Assembly (NCBI GenBank): GCA_947624105.1 | Contig: CANQIX010000008.1 | Location: 1 to 39,752 of the forward strand | From: an uncultured Clostridia bacterium | Lineage (GTDB): Bacteria > Bacillota > Clostridia > Christensenellales > UBA1242 | Direction of reading: 5' to 3' | Length of the DNA: 39,752 bases | Shown: positions 8,874 through 17,397 of the stretch, in pieces | Numbering within the stretch: the stretch's first letter is position 1 | Layout of the letters: every line of letters begins with the position of its first letter | Position numbers and translations under genes: made by a program | The notes under the pieces: generated by a model | Database searches by the model: none | Told to the model about the DNA's origin: nothing | What the model saw: the letters and a program-made list of their open reading frames with translations, nothing else

Positions 8874-9995
8874 TTACATCTCCCTTTCTAAATCGTTTAA
8901 AGCATCTGTAAAATCAGTTAACGCCTTTTGCATCTTATCTTCTTCAAGTTTGTCAGCAATCTCTTCCTTAAGTTTTTCTTTGTCTGGCTCGTGATACATT
9001 TCCATATATTCCTTTGCAAAAGAGGTATACTCATTTGACATCTTCTTCAGCACTGGAAATTTTGTTACCCTAAGCATATATTCAAACTCTGTGTTTTGTG
9101 TGGATTGTGTGTAGCAAGGGTTCTTTTCAAAGGCAATATCGTAGGCGATTGCGTTTGTGTAATCGTTGTTGTATCCAAGGCTGGTTGCATACTCGTTGTT
9201 GCCTTGGAAAGATGGTAAAACTTCAACCGAAACGTTCTTTGTTTTGTATCCGGTTACAATTCCATCTCTGTTTGTAACAGGCACAGAAACAAGGAATCTA
9301 AAGGTAAGTTCGGTGTGAACGTGGCCAGAGAAGATAAGGTCTGGAACAACACCATATCTTTGGCACATCTTTAAAGTTTTCTTAGAGAGTGCATCTGGAT
9401 CTTTTGCAATCGAACCGTGTGTTGCAAAAGCAGAGAACTCTTTGTCTTTTAGTTTGATATTTAGTAGGGCGTTGTATGGTATGTAAGGTGCGATCTTCTT
9501 TGCCGATTCTTTTGCTGGGCTAATGTTATTGGCGCGCACTCTATCTCCAAATTCAGCATCGTGATTTCCGCCTAAAATAAAAAGTATCTTGTCCCTTATA
9601 CGCGAAAGTAAATACTCTCCACCGTCAAGAGCCTGAGATACATTTGTTTTTGAATTAAATACATTTGTTTTTGAATCCTTGTTTGCGTTGTCATACCAGT
9701 CGCCACCGATAAAGGAGCAAGCGTTTGAAACATTCATAAGGTAATCGCAGACAAGTTGAAATCTTTTTAAGTTGAACCCTTCGCCAAACATATGAATGTC
9801 GTAAAGGGGAATTAAGCATATATGTGAATTTGCCGATTCAATTTTTATTGGAATAATAGGAGTGCTGTCAAGCGCGTCCGAACCAGCGCGACGCAAAATT
9901 TCTTCCATTCTTTCGTCTTTGCTGTTAAGGTAATCGCGGTCGAAAGAGACTTTAAGTTCTTTATTGTCAATCAGAGCCTTTTCAAAATCTGTCAT
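8874..9995 (-). CDS. Calcineurin-like metallophosphoesterase
   Basis: LIPLYDIHMFG (DxH), FIGGDWYDN (GDxxD/N), LGGNHDAEF (GNHD), FATHGS, FSGHVHTEL (GHxH). SD GGAAGGAGGG supports ATG 9995 instead of 10043. Confidence 0.85.
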   Translation of the reverse strand: MTDFEKALIDNKELKVSFDRDYLNSKDERMEEILRRAGSDALDSTPIIPIKIESANSHICLIPLYDIHMFGEGFNLKRFQLVCDYLMNVSNACSFIGGDWYDNANKDSKTNVFNSKTNVSQALDGGEYLLSRIRDKILFILGGNHDAEFGDRVRANNISPAKESAKKIAPYIPYNALLNIKLKDKEFSAFATHGSIAKDPDALSKKTLKMCQRYGVVPDLIFSGHVHTELTFRFLVSVPVTNRDGIVTGYKTKNVSVEVLPSFQGNNEYATSLGYNNDYTNAIAYDIAFEKNPCYTQSTQNTEFEYMLRVTKFPVLKKMSNEYTSFAKEYMEMYHEPDKEKLKEEIADKLEEDKMQKALTDFTDALNDLEREM

Positions 9996-10149
9996 AAAAA
10001 CCCTCCTTCCAATACAAATATTCAGTTTTAAACCAAGGTGCAAATTTCAAATCTCAAATTCATTATACAACATTTTAGTTTTTTTGTAAATACTTTTTAC
10101 TATTTTAAATTTAGTTTATTTATATACTATATATCTATATAAAAAATAA

Positions 10150-10169
10150 CCGCCACCCTTAGGCAGCGG
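10150..10169 (-). terminator. Rho-independent terminator of the GT2 gene
   Basis: Minus strand CCGCTGCC-TAAG-GGTGGCGG, followed by TTATTTTTTATAT. Confidence 0.75.
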
Positions 10170-10185
10170 CTATATGTTTTGTTTT

Positions 10186-11457
10186 TTAGTTAGATTCAAC
10201 TTCAACCATAGACTTCCACTTGTTCATAATCTTGTTGAAGAGTATGATGTTGCAGTCGTCTTCTCTTACTTCGATATCCTTTCTGTTTAGAAGGGAGTTA
10301 ACGTAAAGAGTTTCTGGTGTTTTTGCTTCGATAGCATCTTTGCAAACTTTTGCAACGATATCAACATCGTTAAGGTTTTCAGTTGCATCGTAGAAGAAGT
10401 GATTGAATAGTGCTAAGAACACCTTATACATTGACAAAGTCTTGTTGTAATACTTGATATCCATAAATGAATAGTAAGCATAGTGAACAAAAGAGGAAAT
10501 TTCAGCGCAAGTGTAGTTTCTTAAGCGAAGTCCATATCTTTCTTTGTCTTTCAAACTATCTTTAAAGAGTTGTTGTTCAAAGATGCTGTGGCACGCTTGC
10601 AAAATATATTCTTCTGGCACTCTGTTCTTTGCCATAAGGAAGAAATCCCAGAAGAAGAAGTCAAAACTACGAACATATTGCATATCTACAAACTTCTCTG
10701 GAAAGTTCTTAGCGATGCTCTTAACTCTGTATTCGTGGTTCTTCATTCCCATATGCCAAATTGTGCTCTTCTTTTCCCAGAACTTGTCAACTGAGTAAAT
10801 TGAGTTTACTGCGCTTGCTGGCACGTTTGGATTGTATGGGGCACAGTAGTAGTTGTGATATACTTCATTTATTAAAGCAACCTTTTTGATGTTCTTTAAG
10901 TTGTCGAGGTTGAAGAGTTCGTCTTCGTTAAACTTAACTCCTCTAACAAAACTTTCTGTTAAGCACTTTTTCTTTGTAATCTTGTTCCAAGGCATACCGT
11001 AAGAGAAGAAATCTTGGAAGAACTCTAAGAATTGTCGATCGTCTGTAAGATCATAGATTCCTGTTTCAAGGTATGTTTCAAAGCAAGGGTGAGTGAAAGA
11101 GCAAACACACATATCAGCGTCAGTTTCTTTCAATCTCTTCATCATATTCATTAAACTGTGTGGCGTTGTGTAGTTATCGTCAGCGTCTAAAAATACGATA
11201 TAGTCAGCGGTTGCGTGGCTGAGTCCTGTGTTTCTTGCCACCGACACACCTTGATTTTCTTGGCTGTATACGTGGATACGGTTGTCAATAGCCGCATAAC
11301 TGTTTGCTATTTCAAGGGTGTTGTCAACACTTCCGTCATTTACCAAAATAATTTCTAAGTTTGAATACTCTTGCTCTCTTACACTGTTTAATGTTCCTGC
11401 AAGGGTCTTTCCGCAGTTGTAGCAAGGGATAATTAGTGATATTAATTCTTGTTGCAT
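10186..11457 (-). CDS. Family 2 glycosyltransferase
   Basis: ISLIIPCYNCGKTLAGTLNSVREQEYSNLEIILVNDGSVDNT and FLDADDNY; SD AAGGAG. Confidence 0.92.
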   Translation of the reverse strand: MQQELISLIIPCYNCGKTLAGTLNSVREQEYSNLEIILVNDGSVDNTLEIANSYAAIDNRIHVYSQENQGVSVARNTGLSHATADYIVFLDADDNYTTPHSLMNMMKRLKETDADMCVCSFTHPCFETYLETGIYDLTDDRQFLEFFQDFFSYGMPWNKITKKKCLTESFVRGVKFNEDELFNLDNLKNIKKVALINEVYHNYYCAPYNPNVPASAVNSIYSVDKFWEKKSTIWHMGMKNHEYRVKSIAKNFPEKFVDMQYVRSFDFFFWDFFLMAKNRVPEEYILQACHSIFEQQLFKDSLKDKERYGLRLRNYTCAEISSFVHYAYYSFMDIKYYNKTLSMYKVFLALFNHFFYDATENLNDVDIVAKVCKDAIEAKTPETLYVNSLLNRKDIEVREDDCNIILFNKIMNKWKSMVEVESN

Positions 11458-11714
11458 ATTTTTCTCCTTATATGTAAAGCCCTTCGTTTTGCTTTACGGT
11501 AATATGATACCAATCAAAGCCGAGAATTACAATAGAATTTTAAAATCTCACCTATAATGTTCAAACCCACGAAAATAGAGGGCACTCTCTTCAAAATAGA
11601 GGGTAATTTTTTCACTCTCTTTTTATGAGAATTGCCAAAATATTTGCTTTATTTTGCTAGATGTGTTAAAATTTTAGTGTATTAAAAATTAAAATTTCTT
11701 ATCTCGAGGGGTAA

Positions 11715-12401
11715 ATGGAAGATATAAACAAAACTATTGGAAAAAATTTGCTTGCGTTAAGAAAACGCTCAAAACTCACACAACTTGAACTTGCCGAAAA
11801 GTTTAACTATTCCGACAAGAGTATTTCTAAGTGGGAAAATGGTGAATCTTTGCCAAGCATCGAAGTTCTTTACAACCTATGTTCTTTCTATGGGGTTACG
11901 CTTGACGCCTTAACAAGCGAGGAGTTGCCACCAGAAGAAAAGGTAACCGAAAATAAAGAAAATAAGGACTTTGTTTTTGAAAAGAAATACAACACAAAAC
12001 TTATGATAACCCTTTTGTCAGTCAGCGCAATTTGGGTTGCTGTCAGCCTTGCTTACATCATCTTAAAAATCGCTTTCAACATAAACTTGTGGATTTTGTT
12101 TGTTTGGGCTTTGCCAGCATCGGCACTTCTTGTTGTTATCTTCAACTCCATCTTCAACAAATATCATCTGTTGTTTCCAATTTTGTCGGTGTTTTTGTGG
12201 CTCTTAATTTCAAGCCTTCATATTCAATTTCTCGACCTTGGAAGAAACATCTGGCCAATCTATCTTTTAGGGATTCCTATTCAAATCTCAATTATCTTCT
12301 GGTGGGGGCTTGTTAAAAAGAAAAAGATTCCAATCATAAGAAAGAAATCTCACGCAGTAGAAGAAAAAACTGCAGAGAGCGAAGAAACAAAAAAGGACTA
12401 A
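11715..12401 (+). CDS. XRE-family HTH regulator with C-terminal membrane helices
   Basis: IGKNLLALRKRSKLTQLELAEKFNYSDKSISKWENGESLPSIEVLYNLCSFYGVTLDAL, then several hydrophobic segments; SD GAGGGG. Confidence 0.85.
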   Translation: MEDINKTIGKNLLALRKRSKLTQLELAEKFNYSDKSISKWENGESLPSIEVLYNLCSFYGVTLDALTSEELPPEEKVTENKENKDFVFEKKYNTKLMITLLSVSAIWVAVSLAYIILKIAFNINLWILFVWALPASALLVVIFNSIFNKYHLLFPILSVFLWLLISSLHIQFLDLGRNIWPIYLLGIPIQISIIFWWGLVKKKKIPIIRKKSHAVEEKTAESEETKKD

Positions 12402-12416
12402 TCAAAGTCCTTTTTT
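12391..12416 (+). terminator. Terminator of the HTH regulator gene
   Basis: AAAAGGACT...AGTCCTTTTTT overlapping the stop codon. Confidence 0.8.
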
Positions 12417-12423
12417 CTTTATA

Positions 12424-12452
12424 AAAAAACTAGACGTTTTGTCTAGTCTTTT
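12424..12452 (-). terminator. Terminator of iscS-iscU
   Basis: ACTAGAC-GTTTT-GTCTAGT with minus-strand TTTTTTT; overlaps the end of iscU. Confidence 0.8.
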
Positions 12453-12880
12453 TGTTCGTCTTCATCATCGTGTGAATGCATAGTGAATATCTTTTTGTCG
12501 TATTTGATGCCGTTTCTGTCATAGTAGTCTTTGATTGCTGCAAATATCGCTTCTTCTGCAAGCACTGAGCAGTGAAGTTTGTGTGCTGGCAATCCGTCTA
12601 GAGCCTCAGTTACGGCTTTGTTTGTAAGTTTCAAAGCCTCGCTTATCGATTTTCCCTTTATCATTTCGGTTGCCATCGAACTTGTTGCAATAGCACTTCC
12701 ACAACCAAAGGTATTAAACTTTACATCAACGATAATGTCGTTCTCTATCTTGAGATAGATTTTCATAATATCGCCGCAGACAGCATTTCCAACTTCTCCA
12801 ACGGCGTCTGGATTATCCATCTTTCCAACGTTTCTTGGATTTCTAAAATGGTCCATAACCTTTTCGCTATATAAAGCCAT
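12443..12880 (-). CDS. iscU: Fe-S cluster assembly scaffold IscU/NifU-like
   Basis: MALYSEKVMDHFRNPRNVGKMDNPDAVGEVGNAVCGDIMKIYL, FNTFGCGSAIATSSMATEMIKGK, HCSVLAEEAI. Confidence 0.93.
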   Translation of the reverse strand: MALYSEKVMDHFRNPRNVGKMDNPDAVGEVGNAVCGDIMKIYLKIENDIIVDVKFNTFGCGSAIATSSMATEMIKGKSISEALKLTNKAVTEALDGLPAHKLHCSVLAEEAIFAAIKDYYDRNGIKYDKKIFTMHSHDDEDEQKD

Positions 12881-12901
12881 ATTTTTTCTCCTTTTGTAAA
12901 A

Positions 12902-14089
12902 TTATTTTATTTGAAATTCTTTCTTACCAAGTTCAAGTTCTTCCCAAAGAGGGGACATATTTCTTAGATAAGATACAACCTCTGGAACTTTCTTTAAAAT
13001 ATAATCTACATCGTCTAGTGTATTGCTCGCGTCAAGAGTGATTCTAAGTGAGCCGTGTGCAATCTCGTGAGGAAGTCCAATAGCAAGCAGAACGTGAGAT
13101 GGTTCAAGCGAACCCGATGTGCAAGCAGAACCGGAGGACACGCAAATGCCGTCATCGTCCAAAAGCAGAATCAAACTTTCCCCTTCGATTCCTTCAAACG
13201 AAACGTTGACATTGTTTGGAAGTCTGTTTGTTCTGTCGCCGTTTAGTTTGGTGTGAGGAATTTTAAGAAGCCCATCAATAAGCCTATCTCTTAACATCGT
13301 TTGATGTTTTGCAGCCGTTTCGCGATTTATCATAACCTCTTTAAGCGCTGCAGCCATACCAACAATACCTGCAACATTTTCTGTTCCGGCACGCTTTTTG
13401 CGTTCTTGCGCTCCGCCCTCTAAGAAACTTCTAAGAGGAACATTTTGTTTGCAATACAAAACTCCAACGCCTTTTGGTCCGTGGAATTTATGCGCCGAAA
13501 TTGAAAGCATATCAATGTTCTGTGTCTGCACATTTACTTCAATGTGTCCAACCGCTTGAACGGCGTCTGTATGAAAGATTACTCCTCTTTCTCTGCAAAC
13601 TTCTCCAATCTCTTTAATTGGTTGAATCGTTCCAATCTCGTTGTTTGCAAACATAATGGTGCAAAGGCAAGTGTCCTCTCTTATTGCCTTTTTAAGTTCT
13701 TCCACGCGAACAATTCCATTCTCGTGAACATCAAGATATGTTACTTCAAACCCCTCTCTTTCGAGTTTTTTTAGGGTGTGAAGAACGGCGTGATGTTCAA
13801 ACTTGCTCGATATTATGTGTTTCTTATTTTTCAGCGCACCAAAGTATGCTGCCGAGTTTATTGCCTGGTTGTCCGCTTCCGTTCCACCAGATGTAAAATA
13901 TATTTCGTTAGGATTTGCTCCTATAAATGATGCAACAACTGCTCTTGCGTTTTCGATTGCCTCTTTTGACTTTTGTCCAAAGGCGTAGAGGGAAGATGCA
14001 TTTCCATAGTTTTCTGTTAGATATGGCATCATCTCATCTAAGGCGCGTTTGCTTAGTTTTGTTGTTGCAGCGTTATCTACATAAATCAT
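12902..14089 (-). CDS. iscS: Cysteine desulfurase (NifS/IscS)
   Basis: MIYVDNAATTKLSKRALDEM, TSGGTEADNQAI, SAHKFHGPKGVGVLY, VSSGSACTSGSLEPSHVL. Confidence 0.95.
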   Translation of the reverse strand: MIYVDNAATTKLSKRALDEMMPYLTENYGNASSLYAFGQKSKEAIENARAVVASFIGANPNEIYFTSGGTEADNQAINSAAYFGALKNKKHIISSKFEHHAVLHTLKKLEREGFEVTYLDVHENGIVRVEELKKAIREDTCLCTIMFANNEIGTIQPIKEIGEVCRERGVIFHTDAVQAVGHIEVNVQTQNIDMLSISAHKFHGPKGVGVLYCKQNVPLRSFLEGGAQERKKRAGTENVAGIVGMAAALKEVMINRETAAKHQTMLRDRLIDGLLKIPHTKLNGDRTNRLPNNVNVSFEGIEGESLILLLDDDGICVSSGSACTSGSLEPSHVLLAIGLPHEIAHGSLRITLDASNTLDDVDYILKKVPEVVSYLRNMSPLWEELELGKKEFQIK

Positions 14090-14114
14090 ATATACCTCTT
14101 CGCACTAAAATATG

Positions 14115-14151
14115 TTTTGTCTGTTGTAATTAAAGCCAGCCACAGACAAAA
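14115..14151 (-). repeat. 10-bp perfect inverted repeat in the iscS 5' leader
   Basis: TTTTGTCTGT-N17-ACAGACAAAA between the predicted TSS and the SD of iscS. Confidence 0.7.
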
Positions 14152-14175
14152 ATCACAAATTAAATGCCTACATTT

Positions 14176-14205
14176 ATTATAAATCTAATATTTTATTAAA
14201 GTCAA
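14176..14205 (-). promoter_or_regulatory. Promoter of iscS-iscU (TTGACT-18-TATAAT)
   Basis: Minus strand TTGACT TTAATAAAATATTAGATT TATAAT. Confidence 0.75.
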
Positions 14206-14298
14206 GATTTCAAAAAGTCTTTTTGTCGTTTTTTGTCATAAAAACTTGAATATCAAACTTTTTGCAGTTACACTTTTGGCATAGTTTTAGGAGTGTAT

Positions 14299-14517
14299 GT
14301 GAAATTTGAAGATAACAAAGAGAAATTAGTCCCCGGAGCAAAGATTGTGCTTACCTCGTCTAACTATCAAAAAGAAAACTTATGTTGCGGAGCGATTGGA
14401 ACGATAAAAGCAAACTGCATCTCTCTTTTTAATGCCGTGCTTGCCACGTTTGAAAACAAAAACTACATCGACAGTAGGCAGTATGAGATAAAGGCGGAAG
14501 ATTTTAAAATTTTGTAG
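14299..14517 (+). CDS. Small hypothetical protein (~72 aa)
   Basis: ORF VKFEDNKEKLVPGAKIVLTSSNYQKENLCCGAIGTIKANCISLFNAVLATF...; SD AGGAG 5 nt before GTG 14299; upstream TTGAAT-17-TACACT promoter. Confidence 0.6.
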   Translation: MKFEDNKEKLVPGAKIVLTSSNYQKENLCCGAIGTIKANCISLFNAVLATFENKNYIDSRQYEIKAEDFKIL

Positions 14518-14581
14518 TTTTATTAAATAAATGCTTTTTTATTTTTTCTTTTGTATGCTATACTAATTAAGAGAGGTTGAT

Positions 14582-16126
14582 ATGAAAGAAAACACAAAAA
14601 GAGCATTAAAATACACAGCAGTTATTTTTGTTGCAATAATTATGATATTGGTTGGAATTGTATCCGGTTATGTTGCTTACCTTTCAACAAACTACTATCG
14701 CATAAAGGATATGACCGTTTGCGAGGTTAACAATTCTCAATCGCAAAAAGTTTCACTTGGAGAGGAATATAATTATTCTATCTCAACTTACAACATCGGC
14801 TTTGGCGCTTATTCAAAAGACTTTGATTTCTTTATGGACAGCGGAACGATGCTTGACGGCAAAAAAGTTGCTGGTTCTCACAGCACTGCATTTAGCAAAG
14901 ACGTTGTAAACACAAACACAACCGGGGCAGTGAACCTTATTAAACAACTTAACACCGACTTTTCTTTCTTTCAAGAAGTTGACACATCTTCAACAAGAAG
15001 TTATTTTGTAAATCAATATGAGCAAATCCACACAACCTTAAACGAAACATCAAATGCTTACTCTTATTCGTTTGCAAACAATATGCACTCCGCATACCTT
15101 TGTTATCCATTCAACGATCCAATCGGTGTGATAAATTCTGGTATTGTTACACTTTCAAAATATAACATCACTTCGGCAACTCGCCGTTCTTTCCCAGTTG
15201 ACAACAGTTTTATCAACAAGTTCTTCGACTTAGATCGTTGCTTTGAAGTTAACGTCCTTCCAATCGAGGGCTCAACTAAAAATCTTGTGCTTATAAATCA
15301 ACATATGAGCGCTTACGACAAGGGCGGAGTGATAAGATCGCAACAACTTGAAATGTTGTTTGGTTTTATGAGCGCACAATACAACCTTGGCAATTTTGTT
15401 ATCGCTGGTGGCGACTGGAATCACGATATTGCAGAAAGCATCAACACCTTCACAACACAACAAGAAGTTCCAGAGTGGGTATATCAAATAAAAGCAGAGG
15501 ACCTTCCAGAAGGATTCTCGTTTGCAACATCTAAAAACGCTCCAACTTGCCGATCAACCGATATGAAATACACAAGCGGAAGCAACTACACTGTTGTTCT
15601 AGACGGATTTATCGTATCCGACAATATTAGAATCAACGAAATCACAAACATTGGAACGACAATCGAAAATGAAGGCAATCCTATCGAAGTTGGCTCAACA
15701 ACAATCACTGATTACTCAAACTTCTCATATTCCGACCATAATCCAGTGTATATGGACTTCTCCCTTTTAGATATCAACGCACCAACCATTGACGATTCAA
15801 ATTTCATTAACCGCTATTACGAAAGCGCAACAAACCCATTGACTCTTACGATCGACCTTAAAACACTCAACATCAAAGACGAAACAACCTCAGCAGAAGA
15901 CATCATAAACAGCGCAGTATACAAACTTGAAAACCTCAACGACAAAACTCCAGAAGTTGTTCCTTCGTCAGAGGTTAGCGCCGACAACTCAACAATCACA
16001 TATCTTCTCACTGTTTCCGGCGAATATAAGTTTACTTTAACTCTTAAAGATAAATACAACAACACCATAACAAGAGAATATAGTTTCACCGTGCTTCCAT
16101 TCCTTCCAGAATCGACTAAGGATTGA
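14582..16126 (+). CDS. Membrane-anchored endonuclease/exonuclease/phosphatase (DNase I-like) family protein
   Basis: N-terminal TM helix; EEP motifs STYNIGFG, FFQEVD, NQHMSAYDKGG, AGGDWNHD, YSDHNPVYMDF; C-terminal beta-rich Ig-like extension. Confidence 0.8.
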   Translation: MKENTKRALKYTAVIFVAIIMILVGIVSGYVAYLSTNYYRIKDMTVCEVNNSQSQKVSLGEEYNYSISTYNIGFGAYSKDFDFFMDSGTMLDGKKVAGSHSTAFSKDVVNTNTTGAVNLIKQLNTDFSFFQEVDTSSTRSYFVNQYEQIHTTLNETSNAYSYSFANNMHSAYLCYPFNDPIGVINSGIVTLSKYNITSATRRSFPVDNSFINKFFDLDRCFEVNVLPIEGSTKNLVLINQHMSAYDKGGVIRSQQLEMLFGFMSAQYNLGNFVIAGGDWNHDIAESINTFTTQQEVPEWVYQIKAEDLPEGFSFATSKNAPTCRSTDMKYTSGSNYTVVLDGFIVSDNIRINEITNIGTTIENEGNPIEVGSTTITDYSNFSYSDHNPVYMDFSLLDINAPTIDDSNFINRYYESATNPLTLTIDLKTLNIKDETTSAEDIINSAVYKLENLNDKTPEVVPSSEVSADNSTITYLLTVSGEYKFTLTLKDKYNNTITREYSFTVLPFLPESTKD

Positions 16127-16140
16127 TAAAATAGATATAG

Positions 16141-16173
16141 AAAAAACAGGTAATTTTGATTGCCTGTTTTTTT
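16141..16173. terminator. Bidirectional terminator between the EEP gene and recF
   Basis: AAAAAACAGGTAAT-TTTG-ATTGCCTGTTTTTTT, about 14-bp stem with one G-T pair. Confidence 0.8.
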
Positions 16174-17260
16174 ATTCTTCCGCCTTTATTCTTCCATTTT
16201 CAATAAAGAACTTCTTTCCGCTTAACTTCCTTTCGTCTGTGCAAGTGATAAAGGTCTGCGTGCGCGTAACAAACTTTAAAAGTCTTTTTTGTCTTTCGCT
16301 GTCAAGTTCGCTAAACACATCGTCAAGCATAAGGATTGGATATTCTCCGGTAAGTTCGTTCATACTTTCAAGTTCGGCAAGTTTAAGTGCAAGCGCCACC
16401 GTTCTTTGTTGTCCTTGCGAACCAAAAGTTTTAACTTCAACATCGTTCAAATAGATATCAATGTCATCTCTGTGCACGCCAATCGTTGTGTAACCGAAAC
16501 GAAAATCTTTCTCTAAGTTTTTCTTCAAAAGTTTAAGCATATTCTCGTCAAAGTTTTCGTCTAACGCCACACCGCAACCGCAGATATATTCAAGTTTAAC
16601 TTTTTCCTTTCCGCCACTCAAATATTCTTGTGCTTTTTCGGTGTATGGTGTGATTGCCTTCACAAATTTCTCTCTCTCAAAGGCAATTTTGTGCGCGCTC
16701 TGCACAAGCGCTCTATCCCAAATATCTATCGTTTCTTTTATCTTTTCAATGTTGTCGTAGGTCTTTAAAAGTTTGTTTCTGTTTGCAAGTATCTTCTCGT
16801 AACGCCCTATTTGATAAAAATATCTCTTGTTCGTCTGCGATATGTCGATGTCCATAAACTTTCTACGCTCGTCCGGACTTTCTTTTACAAGTTTAAGTTC
16901 GTTAGGAGAGAAGAACACCACATTTACCTCTCCAATCAAATCTCCAATGCGTTTAATTGGAAGAGAGTTTATTTGAACAACTTTTTTCTTTTCTCTGTTT
17001 AGTTTTATTTCAACTTTAACATCTCGATATTTTTTTTGCGTTTCAATCCCGATGTAAGAACTTTCCTCACCCCACCTAATTATGTCTTTATCTTTTATCG
17101 ACTTAAAACTCTTTCCAATGCAACAATAATAAATGCTTTCAAGCAAATTTGTCTTCCCTTGCGCGTTTTTGCCGATAAACACATTGACGTTATCTTCAAA
17201 GTTGACGTTTATGTCTTGATAGTTCCTAAAGTTCTTTAAAACCAAAGTTTTTACTTTCAC
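16172..17260 (-). CDS. recF: DNA replication/repair protein RecF
   Basis: VKTLVLKNFRNYQDINVNFEDNVNVFIGKNAQGKTNLLESIYY, FGSQGQQRTVALALKLAE, PILMLDDVFSELD. GTG start. Confidence 0.96.
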   Translation of the reverse strand: MKVKTLVLKNFRNYQDINVNFEDNVNVFIGKNAQGKTNLLESIYYCCIGKSFKSIKDKDIIRWGEESSYIGIETQKKYRDVKVEIKLNREKKKVVQINSLPIKRIGDLIGEVNVVFFSPNELKLVKESPDERRKFMDIDISQTNKRYFYQIGRYEKILANRNKLLKTYDNIEKIKETIDIWDRALVQSAHKIAFEREKFVKAITPYTEKAQEYLSGGKEKVKLEYICGCGVALDENFDENMLKLLKKNLEKDFRFGYTTIGVHRDDIDIYLNDVEVKTFGSQGQQRTVALALKLAELESMNELTGEYPILMLDDVFSELDSERQKRLLKFVTRTQTFITCTDERKLSGKKFFIENGRIKAEE

Positions 17261-17266
17261 ATAAAA

Positions 17267-17295
17267 ATTATATCACACAACTTAAAAAATACCAA
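17267..17295 (-). promoter_or_regulatory. recF promoter (TTGGTA-17-TATAAT, extended -10 TGTGA)
   Basis: Minus strand TTGGTA TTTTTTAAGTTGTGTGA TATAAT TTTTAT GTG. Confidence 0.7.
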
Positions 17296-17344
17296 CATTT
17301 TTAAAAAGAACAAACTTGTTTTAAGTTTTTGTTTACAATGTTAG

Positions 17345-17373
17345 TTGACTTTTTAAAATCCGCTTGTTAAAAT
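17345..17373 (+). promoter_or_regulatory. dnaA promoter (TTGACT-17-TAAAAT)
   Basis: TTGACT TTTTAAAATCCGCTTGT TAAAAT upstream of the dnaA SD GGGGG. Confidence 0.75.
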
Positions 17374-17397
17374 AATTTATGTTCCTTGGGGGTAAAA

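Noticed and set aside
12892-12901. Additional TTTTGTAAAA copies (also 350-359 as the reverse complement, and 24822-24831)
   Set aside because: Single copies with no promoter-phased arrangement; plausible by chance in AT-rich DNA, unlike the tandem triple at 24930.
14582-16126. Cytolethal distending toxin B-type interpretation of the EEP protein
   Set aside because: Shares only the general DNase I fold; no CdtA/C partners and the protein is membrane anchored.
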